Source: Caldilineae bacterium (lineage in GTDB: Bacteria > Chloroflexota > Anaerolineae > Epilineales > Epilineaceae). From it: a stretch of DNA of 64,000 bases. Below are positions 24,774 through 33,145 of the stretch, one piece after another (within the stretch, counting starts at the first letter, position 1; every line of letters starts with the position of its first letter). Location of the stretch: assembly GCA_020634625.1 (NCBI GenBank), contig JACKBJ010000018.1, forward strand, positions 15,601-79,600. The letters are read 5' to 3'. The translations under genes and the position numbers were made by a program. Under the pieces are notes generated by a model, which was not told the origin of the DNA, searched no databases, and worked only from the letters and a program-made list of their open reading frames with translations.

Positions 24774-24810
24774 TTAGCGCTGCGCTAGGCCAGCGTTAGA
24801 TCGGCGCTAA
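24774..24810. promoter_or_regulatory. Cluster of GCGCTAA-type repeats upstream of hsp20
   Basis: TTAGCGC (24774-24780) and GCGCTAA (24804-24810) are perfect inverted copies, with GCGCTAG (24782-24788) and GCGTTAG (24793-24799) between them. The right copy includes the modC stop codon. This is not a CIRCE or HAIR consensus. It could be an operator for heat-shock control or part of the modC terminator. Confidence 0.4.
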
Positions 24811-25610
24811 CGGTTCGTCGCCGCGCGCGGCCGGGCCTCGTCGCGGTCGCGGAGCAGGCTACGCGCATAGTCGCTGCCCGGCGCCGCGGCGATCGCCTCG
24901 GCCCTGCCACGCCCGGTCACCCGTCCGCCCTCCAGGATCAGCCAATGGTCGGTCAGGGCGCGGGCGACCTCGGCCTCGTGGGTGACCAGCAGCGCGCAGC
25001 GAGGCGCCTCCGGTCCGGCGAGCACGTCGGCCAGCAGCGCGATGGCCGAGGGCCGCGCCTCGGCGTCGAGGGCCGCGAAGGGCTCGTCCAGGAGCAGCAG
25101 GTCGGGCCGGATGGCCATCGCCCGGGCCAGCGCCACGCGCTGGGCCTGACCGGTCGAGAGCCGGTCGGCGCGCACATCGGCGATCGAGCCGAGGTCGAGG
25201 CGCGCCAGCCAGGCCTCCTCGATCGCGCGCCGGGCCTCCGCCGGCAGACGGCGCGCCCGCAGCCCGTAGCCCAGGTTCTGGCGCACGCTGAGCTGCGGGA
25301 AGAGCCGATGCGACTGGAAGACGACGCCGATGCCGCGGCGCTGCGGAGGACGGCAGTCGCCCTGCTCGGCATCCTCGAGCAGGCGGCCGGCCAGCTCGAC
25401 CCGGCCCTCGTCCAGACGCAGCAGGCCGGCCAGGGCCAGCACCAGGGTGCTCTTGCCGGCCCCGTTCGGCCCCAGCACCGCCAAGGTCTCGCCCTCCGCC
25501 AGCTCGAAGGCCAGGCGCAGCTCGAACGCGCCGCGCCGCACCCGGGCGTCCATGGCCAGCGCCCGGGTGGACGGGGTCGGCGCGCCGGGATCAGCCACGC
25601 GCCGGGCCAC
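24807..25610 (-). CDS. modC: Molybdate ABC transporter ATP-binding protein
   Basis: 267 aa. Walker A GPNGAGKST near residue 48, Q-loop VVFQSHRLFPQL, signature LSTGQAQRVALARA, Walker B LLLLDEPFAALD and the H-loop VTHEA. It powers the ModB channel. It lacks the C-terminal TOBE/Mop domain of longer ModC proteins (about 350 aa). The start is uncertain: GTG 25610 gives the longest frame, GTG 25598 overlaps the modB stop and resembles the coupling seen elsewhere here. Tungstate or sulfate specificity cannot be excluded from this subunit alone. Confidence 0.88.
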   Translation of the reverse strand: MARRVADPGAPTPSTRALAMDARVRRGAFELRLAFELAEGETLAVLGPNGAGKSTLVLALAGLLRLDEGRVELAGRLLEDAEQGDCRPPQRRGIGVVFQSHRLFPQLSVRQNLGYGLRARRLPAEARRAIEEAWLARLDLGSIADVRADRLSTGQAQRVALARAMAIRPDLLLLDEPFAALDAEARPSAIALLADVLAGPEAPRCALLVTHEAEVARALTDHWLILEGGRVTGRGRAEAIAAAPGSDYARSLLRDRDEARPRAATNR

Positions 25611-26442
25611 CGAGGAGCTGCCCGCGCAGCGCCACCAGGACCGCCAACGAGACCGCCATCAGGAGCGCGCCGAGCAGCACCGCCGCGTCCGGGTCGCTCT
25701 GCAGGGCCTGGAAGACGGCCAGGGGCAGGGTGCGGGTCCGGCCGGCCAGGTTGCCGGCGAAGGTGATGGTGGCGCCGAACTCTCCCAGGGCCCGGGCCCA
25801 GGCCAGGGCGGCGCCGGCCAGGATCGAGGGCCGCAGCGCCGGCAGCGTCACCGTGCGCAGGATCATCCAGCGCGAGGCGCCCAGGCTGGCCGCGGCCTCC
25901 TCGAGACGCCAGTCGGCCGAGCTCAGGCCCGCCTCCAGGGTCACGACCAGGAAGGGCGCGGCGACGAAGGTGGCGGCCAGAACGGCGCCAGCGGTCGAAA
26001 AGGGCAGCTCGACGCCGCGCGCCGAGAGCCAGGGGCCGAGCAGCCCGCGGCGGCCGAAGGCGGTCAACAGGGCCACGCCGGCGACCACCGGCGGCAGCAC
26101 CATCGGCAACATCACCAGCGCGCGCAGCCAGGCGCGGCCGGGGAACTCGCAGCGCGCCAGCAGCCAGGCCAGCGGAAAGCCGAAGGTCAGGGCCAGCGCG
26201 GTGGCCCAGAGCGAGGCCAGGAGCGAGAGCCGGAGCGCATCGAGGGTGGTCGGCCGGGTCAGCCGGGCCAGGGCGCCCTCCCAGGGCACGCGCAGCACCA
26301 GGCCCAGGATCGGCAGGCCGAAGAAGGCCAGGCCCAGGCCCGCCAGGAGCAGGAGCAGCAGCGTGGCCGGCCCCTCGCCCCGCAGCCGACCCAGGGCGCG
26401 CCGGGCCGACGCGCGCGGGCGCGCCAGCCCGATCCGGCTCAC
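25591..26442 (-). CDS. modB: Molybdate ABC transporter permease
   Basis: 283 aa with five to six membrane segments and the permease EAA loop EEAAASLGASRWMILRTVTLP (the contact for the ATPase). Family signatures include the PMVLPPVVAG stretch of ModB/CysT-type permeases. GTG 26442 overlaps the modA stop (GTGA), so it is coupled to the binding protein. The frame is open far upstream to 27633, but that part is a shadow of modA. Confidence 0.92.
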   Translation of the reverse strand: MSRIGLARPRASARRALGRLRGEGPATLLLLLLAGLGLAFFGLPILGLVLRVPWEGALARLTRPTTLDALRLSLLASLWATALALTFGFPLAWLLARCEFPGRAWLRALVMLPMVLPPVVAGVALLTAFGRRGLLGPWLSARGVELPFSTAGAVLAATFVAAPFLVVTLEAGLSSADWRLEEAAASLGASRWMILRTVTLPALRPSILAGAALAWARALGEFGATITFAGNLAGRTRTLPLAVFQALQSDPDAAVLLGALLMAVSLAVLVALRGQLLGGPARG

Positions 26443-27278
26443 GGGGTCTCGAATCCTCGCGCCCTGAGGGCCGTGACGGCCTGCGGGTCGAAGAGGAAGT
26501 CCAGGAAGGCGTCCGCGCCGGCCGGCTCGGGCGCCGCGCGCAGGCGGGCGGCCGGGTAGCTCGCCCGCAGGCTGACCGAGGGCGGCAGGGCCAGGGTGCT
26601 CAGCTCGCCGGCGACGGCTGGCGTCACATCGCTGACGTAGACCATGCCGGCATCGGCTTCGCCCAGCAGGACCTTGCCGACGACCCCCTTGACGTCCAGC
26701 TCCTCCGAGACCAGGTTGACCTCGGCCGCCGGCCAGGCGCCCAGCTGGCGCAGGGCCTCGCGCGCGTAGCGGCCGGCCGGCACCTCGGGTCCGGCCAGGA
26801 CCAGGCGCAGGCCCGGCCGGGACAGGTCGGAGGGGCGGCGCAGCGGCGGGTCGAGGTCCAGGGCCGTGATCAAGGCCAGGCGGTTGTGGACGAAGGTGCG
26901 CGGCGGCTCGACCAGCTGCGCCTCGATCAGCCGTGCCATCTGTCGCTCGTCGGCCGCCGCGAAGACGTCGGCGCGCGCGCCCTCGAGCAGCTGGGTGGCG
27001 AGGGCGTCCGAGCCCGCGAAGTTGAAGACCAGGCGGTAGCCGGGCTGGGCGGCCTCGAAGTCGGGCGCCAGCGACTCGAAGGCCTCGGTCAGCGAGGCGG
27101 CGGCGAAGACGCGCAGATCGACCGGATCCCCCAGGCCGCGCTCGACGGCACAGCCGGCCAGCAGCCCCAGCAGGCCGACCAGCGCCAGCGCCCGACCGGC
27201 CAGGAACGCGCCCGACCGCCGACCGGCCGGGCCGGTCGGCTGCGGGGGATGGGGCCTGCGGAGGGGTCTGCCGGACAT
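26439..27278 (-). CDS. modA: Molybdate-binding lipoprotein
   Basis: 279 aa. An N-terminal signal with lipobox LLAGC (Cys near 43) anchors it to the membrane. The mature part is a type II solute-binding protein: LRVFAAASLTEAFE, FNFAGSDALATQL (the Ser and Ala/Ser positions usually contacting oxyanion), ADVFAAADERQM, and a C-terminal GMVYVSDV segment. ATG 27278 lacks a ribosome site, but a promoter -10 ends 6 nt before it, so a leaderless message explains the start. It is divergent from a small lipoprotein gene. Confidence 0.92.
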   Translation of the reverse strand: MSGRPLRRPHPPQPTGPAGRRSGAFLAGRALALVGLLGLLAGCAVERGLGDPVDLRVFAAASLTEAFESLAPDFEAAQPGYRLVFNFAGSDALATQLLEGARADVFAAADERQMARLIEAQLVEPPRTFVHNRLALITALDLDPPLRRPSDLSRPGLRLVLAGPEVPAGRYAREALRQLGAWPAAEVNLVSEELDVKGVVGKVLLGEADAGMVYVSDVTPAVAGELSTLALPPSVSLRASYPAARLRAAPEPAGADAFLDFLFDPQAVTALRARGFETP

Positions 27279-27284
27279 GCCGCA

Positions 27285-27313
27285 AGCATAGTGCCGCGCC
27301 GACCGGCGGTCCA
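27285..27313 (-). promoter_or_regulatory. modA promoter, apparently leaderless
   Basis: On the minus strand TGGACC (27308-27313) and TATGCT (27285-27290) are 17 bp apart. Only 6 nt separate the -10 from ATG 27278, so transcription should start at or near the start codon. Confidence 0.5.
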
Positions 27314-27362
27314 GACCCGCCGACGCCCGGCCGGCTGTCTTTCCCGGGCCATCGCGCTCGTG

Positions 27363-27368
27363 TATAAT
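27363..27368 (+). promoter_or_regulatory. -10 box for the lipoprotein gene
   Basis: A consensus TATAAT about 100 nt before ATG 27468. The hexamer 17 bp upstream is TTTCCC, a poor -35. Confidence 0.45.
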
Positions 27369-27467
27369 CCGCCGCCGTTCGCTGCGGCCGACGCGACTCG
27401 CGGGCGCCGATCGCGCATCGCGTCGCCGACGCGGCGCCGCATCCGCCGACTCCTGGGGGGGAAGAGC

Positions 27468-28007
27468 ATGACCCGTCATTCGACCCGATCGAGCCTGGCC
27501 GCGGCCAGCCTGAGCTGCCTGCTGCTGCTGTCCGGCTGCGGCGGACGCGAAACCAGCGAGCCCGAGGCGCAGGCCACCCTGGCGCCGCCCACCGAAGCCG
27601 CGCCGCCCACCGTCGTGGCTCGGATGGAGCCAACGGCCACCGCCACGGTCGATCCGGCGGCCGAGCCGATGGCGGCGGTGGCCAGCGAGGGCCTGCCGGG
27701 CATCGTGGTGCCCGCGGCGGCCGAGCTGGTCGAGCTGGTCGAAGCCGGCGAGGACACCGATGCCCGCGCCGACTACCGCATCGACGTCGAGGGCGTCGAC
27801 GGCGACGCGCTCTATGCCTGGTTCAGCACCGAGCTGCCCAAGCTGGGCTGGGGCGAGCCCGAGGACCGCGACGGCGCGCTGATCTTCCTGCACGAGACCG
27901 AGCTCGGCCAGCGCTTCGCCGAGCTGGGCCAGAAGCGCACCGCGACGCTCATCTTCGATCCGACCGACGACATCGACGTCTCCATCCTGGTCGAGGCGCC
28001 GAACTGA
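27468..28007 (+). CDS. Small lipoprotein of unknown function
   Basis: 179 aa from ATG 27468, after a purine-rich GGGGGGGAAGAG tract. The signal ends in lipobox LLSGC (Cys near 24). A Pro/Thr/Ala-rich linker (about 30-85) leads to a small globular domain (about 90-179) with the phrases YRIDVEGVDGDALYAWFST and GLKF-like ELPKLGWGEPEDRDG. This resembles small lipid-anchored domains seen with ABC systems, but I cannot name it. It is divergent from modA. Confidence 0.78.
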   Translation: MTRHSTRSSLAAASLSCLLLLSGCGGRETSEPEAQATLAPPTEAAPPTVVARMEPTATATVDPAAEPMAAVASEGLPGIVVPAAAELVELVEAGEDTDARADYRIDVEGVDGDALYAWFSTELPKLGWGEPEDRDGALIFLHETELGQRFAELGQKRTATLIFDPTDDIDVSILVEAPN

Positions 28008-28050
28008 GCCGAGCGGACGCGACGAAGCGGGACCGGCCAGGGGCATCGGC

Positions 28051-28359
28051 ATGAGAGATCCGGGTGCGCTCGATGCGCTGACGATCGTCTTCTTTCCGGA
28101 GGGCGCCGAGCTGCCTGCGGCCATCCTGAGCTGGCGGGCGCGCAACCCCGACTGGCGCAAGCCGGTCGAGGAGCGGATCATCTGTCCGGTCTGCGGTCTG
28201 CCGGTCGCCGCGATCGCCGACTACGCGCTGCTGGACGATGCCGCGCTGCGCGAGGCGCTGCGCGAGTTCCGCGAGGCGCACCTGCGGACGGCCTGTTCCG
28301 ACCATTGGTGGCCCAGCCTCGAGCACTGGGCCTACGTCGAGAGCCAGTCGCGCCCCTAG
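28051..28359 (+). CDS. Small hypothetical protein with a CPVCG motif
   Basis: 102 aa from ATG 28051 with AGGGG 8 nt upstream, 43 nt after the lipoprotein stop. ICPVCGLP at residues 44-51 and a later HLRTACSDHWW could bind a metal, although only one CxxC pair is present. No family is recognised. Composition fits a real gene rather than a shadow, but support is moderate. Confidence 0.55.
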   Translation: MRDPGALDALTIVFFPEGAELPAAILSWRARNPDWRKPVEERIICPVCGLPVAAIADYALLDDAALREALREFREAHLRTACSDHWWPSLEHWAYVESQSRP

Positions 28360-28479
28360 CGTCGTCGGGCGGCCGCGGCCGTCGCCACACCGGCCTGCGC
28401 GATTCCCGACACCCGCTCTCGAAGGCTCGGCGCACGCGGATCGCGTCCGGGAAGCCTGGATTCGAAGCAGCCGGACGAC

Positions 28480-28485
28480 TATAAT
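28480..28485 (+). promoter_or_regulatory. -10 box for tRNA-Leu
   Basis: A consensus TATAAT ends 49 bp before the tRNA. The hexamer 17 bp upstream is TGGATT, a weak -35. Confidence 0.5.
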
Positions 28486-28534
28486 GCGCTGCCGGCATGC
28501 GGTCGGGACTCGCTCGTACGGACCTCGACCGACA

Positions 28535-28617
28535 GGGGGAGTGGCGGAATTGGCAGACGCGCATGATTTAGGATCATGTGGGCATGGCCCGTGGGAGTTC
28601 GAGTCTCCCCTTCCCCA
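28535..28617 (+). tRNA. tRNA-Leu (anticodon UAG)
   Basis: A class II tRNA of 83 nt. The acceptor stem GGGGGAG pairs with CTTCCCC (one G-U), followed by discriminator A. The D arm GTGGCGGAATTGGCAGAC, anticodon stem-loop TGATT-TAG-GATCA, long variable arm and TTCGAGT T-loop are all present. CCA is not encoded (CCT follows), so it must be added by the nucleotidyltransferase. It decodes CUA and related Leu codons. Confidence 0.95.
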
Positions 28618-28692
28618 CCTTCGCGGCGTGGTCGGCGATGGCCGGTCGCATCGGCCGCCAATCGGATCGCGCCGCCTTCAGGAGCACGAGCT

Positions 28693-30075
28693 TTGAACAT
28701 CACCACCGAGCCGATCGAGCCGCGCCAGGTCAAGCTGACCGTCGAGGTGCCCGAGGCCCGTCTGACCCGCGCGATGGAACAGGTCGGGCGCGAGCTCTCC
28801 AAGCGCTACAAGGTGCCGGGCTACCGGCCCGGCAAGGTGCCGCTCAAGCGCATGATCGCCCTGCTCGGCGAGGAGGGCATCCGCCAGGAGGCCATCGAGG
28901 CGCTGGGCCGCGAGATCATGGCCGAAGCCATGCAGGAGACCGGCTCCCTGCCCGCCGCCCCGGTTCAGGTCGAGGTCGCCTCGGAGTCCCCGCTGACCTT
29001 CAGCGCCCTGGTTCCGCTGCCGCCCTTGGTCGATCTGGACGACTATCGCGCGCTGCGCCTGCCCGAGGCCGAGCCGCCGCCGGTCGACGCATCGGACGTC
29101 GATGCGCTGCTCGAGCGGCTGCGCCGCGATCTGGCCCAGCTGGCGCCGGTCGATCGGCCCGCCGAGGCCGAGGACGTGGTGGAGCTGTCGTTGACCGCCC
29201 GCAGGGCGGTGGCGGTGGCCGGCGACGAGGCGCCGCTGCTGCAGCACGAGCAGATCTGGATCACGCTCGACGAGGAAGGCGCCGGCCGCGCCGGCCTGCC
29301 CGCGGCGGTCATCGACGAGCTCATCGGCCTGAGCGCGAAGGGCAGCCATCGCTTCACGGTCACCTATCCCGAGGACTGGAGCGATGCGTCGCTCGGCGGC
29401 CGACCGGTGGCCTTCGAGGCGAGGGTCAACACGGTCTCGAGGCTGGAGCTGCCCGAGCTGGACGACGCCTTCGCCCAGCAGGTCAGCGACATGGACTCGC
29501 TCGAGGCCCTGCGGCGTCGGGCCGAGGAGGACATCGCGCTGCGCCGCCGCAACGAAGCCCGCGACGCCCATCTCGAAGCGGTCCTGGACCGCCTGGCCGA
29601 TCAGGCCCGCCTCGACTATCCGCCGGCGCTGCTCGAGCTGGAGCTGCGCGAGCTGGTCGGCGACCTGCGCGAGCGGGTCGAGCGCCAGGGCTTCGAGTGG
29701 AAGCGCTGGCTCGAGCTACAGGAGAAGAGCGAGGAGACCCTCTGGGCCGAGCTCGAGGCACAGGCCGAGCGCCAGCTGCGTCGCAGCCTGGTCATGCAAG
29801 CCTTCGTCGAGCAGGAGGGCATCGCCGTCTCGGAGGCCGAGATCCGCTCCGAGGTCGAGCGATTCAACGCCATCATGGCCAGCCTGCCCCGCGCTCAGCG
29901 CCCCGACGGCGACGATCTGCGCCGCCGCACCGCGAACCGCATCCTGACCGGTCGCGCCATCGAGCGCCTGCTCGACATCGCCGCCGGGCGGGTCGAGGCC
30001 GACGCGGCGGCCGAGGCGTCCAGCGACGCCGACGGCGCCGCGGTTGCCGATCCGACCGCGGAAACCAGCGCCTGA
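28693..30075 (+). CDS. tig: Trigger factor
   Basis: 460 aa. A ribosome-bound chaperone with peptidyl-prolyl isomerase activity. The N-terminal ribosome-binding domain has the GYRPGKVPL loop (family GFRxGKxP) near residue 44, followed by the FKBP-like PPIase region (about 150-240) and the helical C-terminal arms to about 430. The Ala-rich tail ends at 460. TTG 28693 is chosen because AGGAG lies about 9 nt upstream and the conserved N-terminus (NITTEPI) starts there. It heads the tig-clpP-clpX cluster, a classic arrangement, 75 nt after tRNA-Leu. Confidence 0.95.
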   Translation: MNITTEPIEPRQVKLTVEVPEARLTRAMEQVGRELSKRYKVPGYRPGKVPLKRMIALLGEEGIRQEAIEALGREIMAEAMQETGSLPAAPVQVEVASESPLTFSALVPLPPLVDLDDYRALRLPEAEPPPVDASDVDALLERLRRDLAQLAPVDRPAEAEDVVELSLTARRAVAVAGDEAPLLQHEQIWITLDEEGAGRAGLPAAVIDELIGLSAKGSHRFTVTYPEDWSDASLGGRPVAFEARVNTVSRLELPELDDAFAQQVSDMDSLEALRRRAEEDIALRRRNEARDAHLEAVLDRLADQARLDYPPALLELELRELVGDLRERVERQGFEWKRWLELQEKSEETLWAELEAQAERQLRRSLVMQAFVEQEGIAVSEAEIRSEVERFNAIMASLPRAQRPDGDDLRRRTANRILTGRAIERLLDIAAGRVEADAAAEASSDADGAAVADPTAETSA

Positions 30076-30113
30076 TGCGCAACCGCCCCAAGGACCCCGG
30101 AGGTCTGCACCGC

Positions 30114-30794
30114 ATGACCGACAGCCATCCGTCCGAGCCCGATGCCGGCCTGCTCCCGCGGGCCATGGTGCCGATGGTCATCGAGACCACCGGCCGCGGC
30201 GAGCGTGCCTACGACATCTACAGCCTGCTGCTGCGCAACCGCATCATCTTCCTGGGCACGCCCATCAACGACCAGGTGGCCAACCTGATCGTGGCGCAGA
30301 TGCTCTTTCTCGATCGCGAGGATCCGGGCAAGGACATCTCGCTCTACATCAACTCGCCCGGCGGTCTGGTCTACGGCGGTCTGGCCATCTACGACACGAT
30401 GCAGCTGATCCGGGCCGACGTGCGCACCATCGCGGTGGGCTCGACGGCCTCGATGGGCACCGTGCTGCTGGCGGCGGGCACCAAGGGCAAGCGCTCGGCG
30501 CTCCCCAACGCCACGATCCACCTGCATCCGGCCGGCGGCGGCGGTCAGGGCTACGCCCAGGACGTCGAGATCCAGGCCCGCGAGCTGCTGCGCATCAACG
30601 CCCGCCTGCACCGGATCCTGGCCCATCACACCGGTCAGACGGAGGTTCGCATCGCGACGGACTTCGAGCGCGACCGCTACATGACGGCGCGCGAGGCGGC
30701 CGACTACGGCTTGATCGACGAAGTGCTGCCTGGCCCCGAGGGCCTGCCCGAGGGGCCGACCGGCGCCGAGATCGACCTGCACCTGGAGGCTTGA
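30114..30794 (+). CDS. clpP: ATP-dependent Clp protease proteolytic subunit
   Basis: 226 aa. A serine peptidase forming the chamber used by ClpX. Ser113 in GSTASMG replaces the usual GMAASMG context. The expected His lies in IHLHPAGG; His138 has the E. coli 25-residue spacing from the Ser, while His136 precedes it. Asp187 falls in ERDRYMTA. ATG 30114 follows GGAGG by 10 nt; an ATG at 30075 overlapping the tig stop is in frame and would add 13 residues. It is followed 6 nt later by clpX. Confidence 0.93.
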   Translation: MTDSHPSEPDAGLLPRAMVPMVIETTGRGERAYDIYSLLLRNRIIFLGTPINDQVANLIVAQMLFLDREDPGKDISLYINSPGGLVYGGLAIYDTMQLIRADVRTIAVGSTASMGTVLLAAGTKGKRSALPNATIHLHPAGGGGQGYAQDVEIQARELLRINARLHRILAHHTGQTEVRIATDFERDRYMTAREAADYGLIDEVLPGPEGLPEGPTGAEIDLHLEA

Positions 30795-30800
30795 GTCCAG

Positions 30801-32111
<1,311 letters not shown>

Positions 32112-32129
32112 GCTCGGCGTCCGGCCGGT

Positions 32130-32987
32130 TCAGCCCTCGGCGCCGCCGAGGAAGCAGCCGATGCCGTCCGCCACGCCCAAGGCCATCTCGTAGCGCAGGT
32201 CGTCCAGGGCCGCGCGATCGTCGAGCAGGAATCCCAGCTCGATGATCGCCGCCGGCGTGTCGACCGCGATCTCGCGAAAGGCGTAGTAGTTCCACATGTC
32301 GATGGTGATCGACTCGTCGTGGCGCGGCAGCAGGGTGGCGGCGGCATAGCGATCGTAGAGGCAGTCGACCAGGCGCTGGTCCAGCTCGGGCGTGCTGCTG
32401 TAGCGCCAGCTGGCCACCTTGAAGCCGCTGGCGCCGGCGATGTCGCAGGAATCGGCGTGGATCGAGACCAGGGCCGCGCCGCGGTAGTTCTGCAAGGGCG
32501 GCTCGGGAATGTCGGGATCGTGCTCGGGCAGGATGTCGACGCTGAAGCCGCGGTACTCGAGCAGGGCCTGCACCCGCGCCGCCACGTCGACCGTCACGTC
32601 CACCTCGCGCCGGCCATCCGGACAGACGGCGCCGGTGTCGTAGGGGGAGTGTCCGGCGATGATGCCGACCCGGCGCGGATCGACCGGCGGCGTGGCGGTG
32701 GCCGTCGCCTCGGCGGTGGCGCGCGCGCCAGGCGTCGAAGTCGGGCCGACGCCGGTCGCCGAGCCTGCGAGGTCGGGTCCGGTTGGCGCCGCGGCCGCCC
32801 CAGCGGGCACGACGGGCGCCGGGTCCTCGGCCAGGCGAGCCGGCGCCGCGACTCGCGGGCCGGCGCCCCCGGCCGAGCGCGCCAGGCCCGCCCCGCGTAG
32901 ACCGGTCAGGACGAACAGCGTCGCGACGGCCGTCGCCAACACGGCGAACAGACCGATCTCGACCAGGACCCGCTGACGCCCTTGCAT
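32130..32987 (-). CDS. N-acetylmuramoyl-L-alanine amidase (Amidase_3), membrane-anchored
   Basis: 285 aa. A single N-terminal membrane segment (about 9-30) is followed by an Ala/Pro/Thr-rich linker (35-105) and an Amidase_3 domain (about 108-285). The zinc and catalytic positions can be matched: His in AGHSPYDTGAV, Glu in RREVDVTVDV, His in SIHADS and Glu in IIELGFLLDD. It should cleave the amide bond between MurNAc and L-Ala in peptidoglycan, outside the membrane. ATG 32987 has no ribosome site but sits 7 nt after a promoter -10, suggesting a leaderless message; an in-frame TTG at 33023 is part of that promoter's -35. Confidence 0.88.
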   Translation of the reverse strand: MQGRQRVLVEIGLFAVLATAVATLFVLTGLRGAGLARSAGGAGPRVAAPARLAEDPAPVVPAGAAAAPTGPDLAGSATGVGPTSTPGARATAEATATATPPVDPRRVGIIAGHSPYDTGAVCPDGRREVDVTVDVAARVQALLEYRGFSVDILPEHDPDIPEPPLQNYRGAALVSIHADSCDIAGASGFKVASWRYSSTPELDQRLVDCLYDRYAAATLLPRHDESITIDMWNYYAFREIAVDTPAAIIELGFLLDDRAALDDLRYEMALGVADGIGCFLGGAEG

Positions 32988-32994
32988 GCGCCGG

Positions 32995-33023
32995 ATGCTA
33001 GGACCGCCCGGAGCCCCGGTCAA
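32995..33023 (-). promoter_or_regulatory. Amidase promoter, apparently leaderless
   Basis: On the minus strand TTGACC (33018-33023) and TAGCAT (32995-33000) are 17 bp apart. Seven nt separate the -10 from ATG 32987, so the transcript should begin at the start codon. Confidence 0.6.
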
Positions 33024-33080
33024 GAACCGGCTCAGCAGCCGCTCATGCCCCCGTCAGCCGCCGCTCAGCGGCCGGGCGTA

Positions 33081-33086
33081 TATAAT
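33081..33086 (+). promoter_or_regulatory. -10 box for gpmI
   Basis: A consensus TATAAT about 60 nt before the gpmI start. The -35 position is occupied by a small palindrome, GCCGCT-C-AGCGGC (33060-33072), which could be an operator. Confidence 0.45.
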
Positions 33087-33145
33087 GGCCTCGTGTCGAA
33101 TCCCGTTCGCGCGCCTCGCCGGCGCGTCCCATCCCGGAGCCCGTC

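Noticed and set aside
25591..27633. Extension of modB to 680 residues
   Set aside because: The added N-terminus lies in another frame of modA and is Arg/Pro/Ala-rich; the GTG at 26442 overlapping the modA stop is the natural start.
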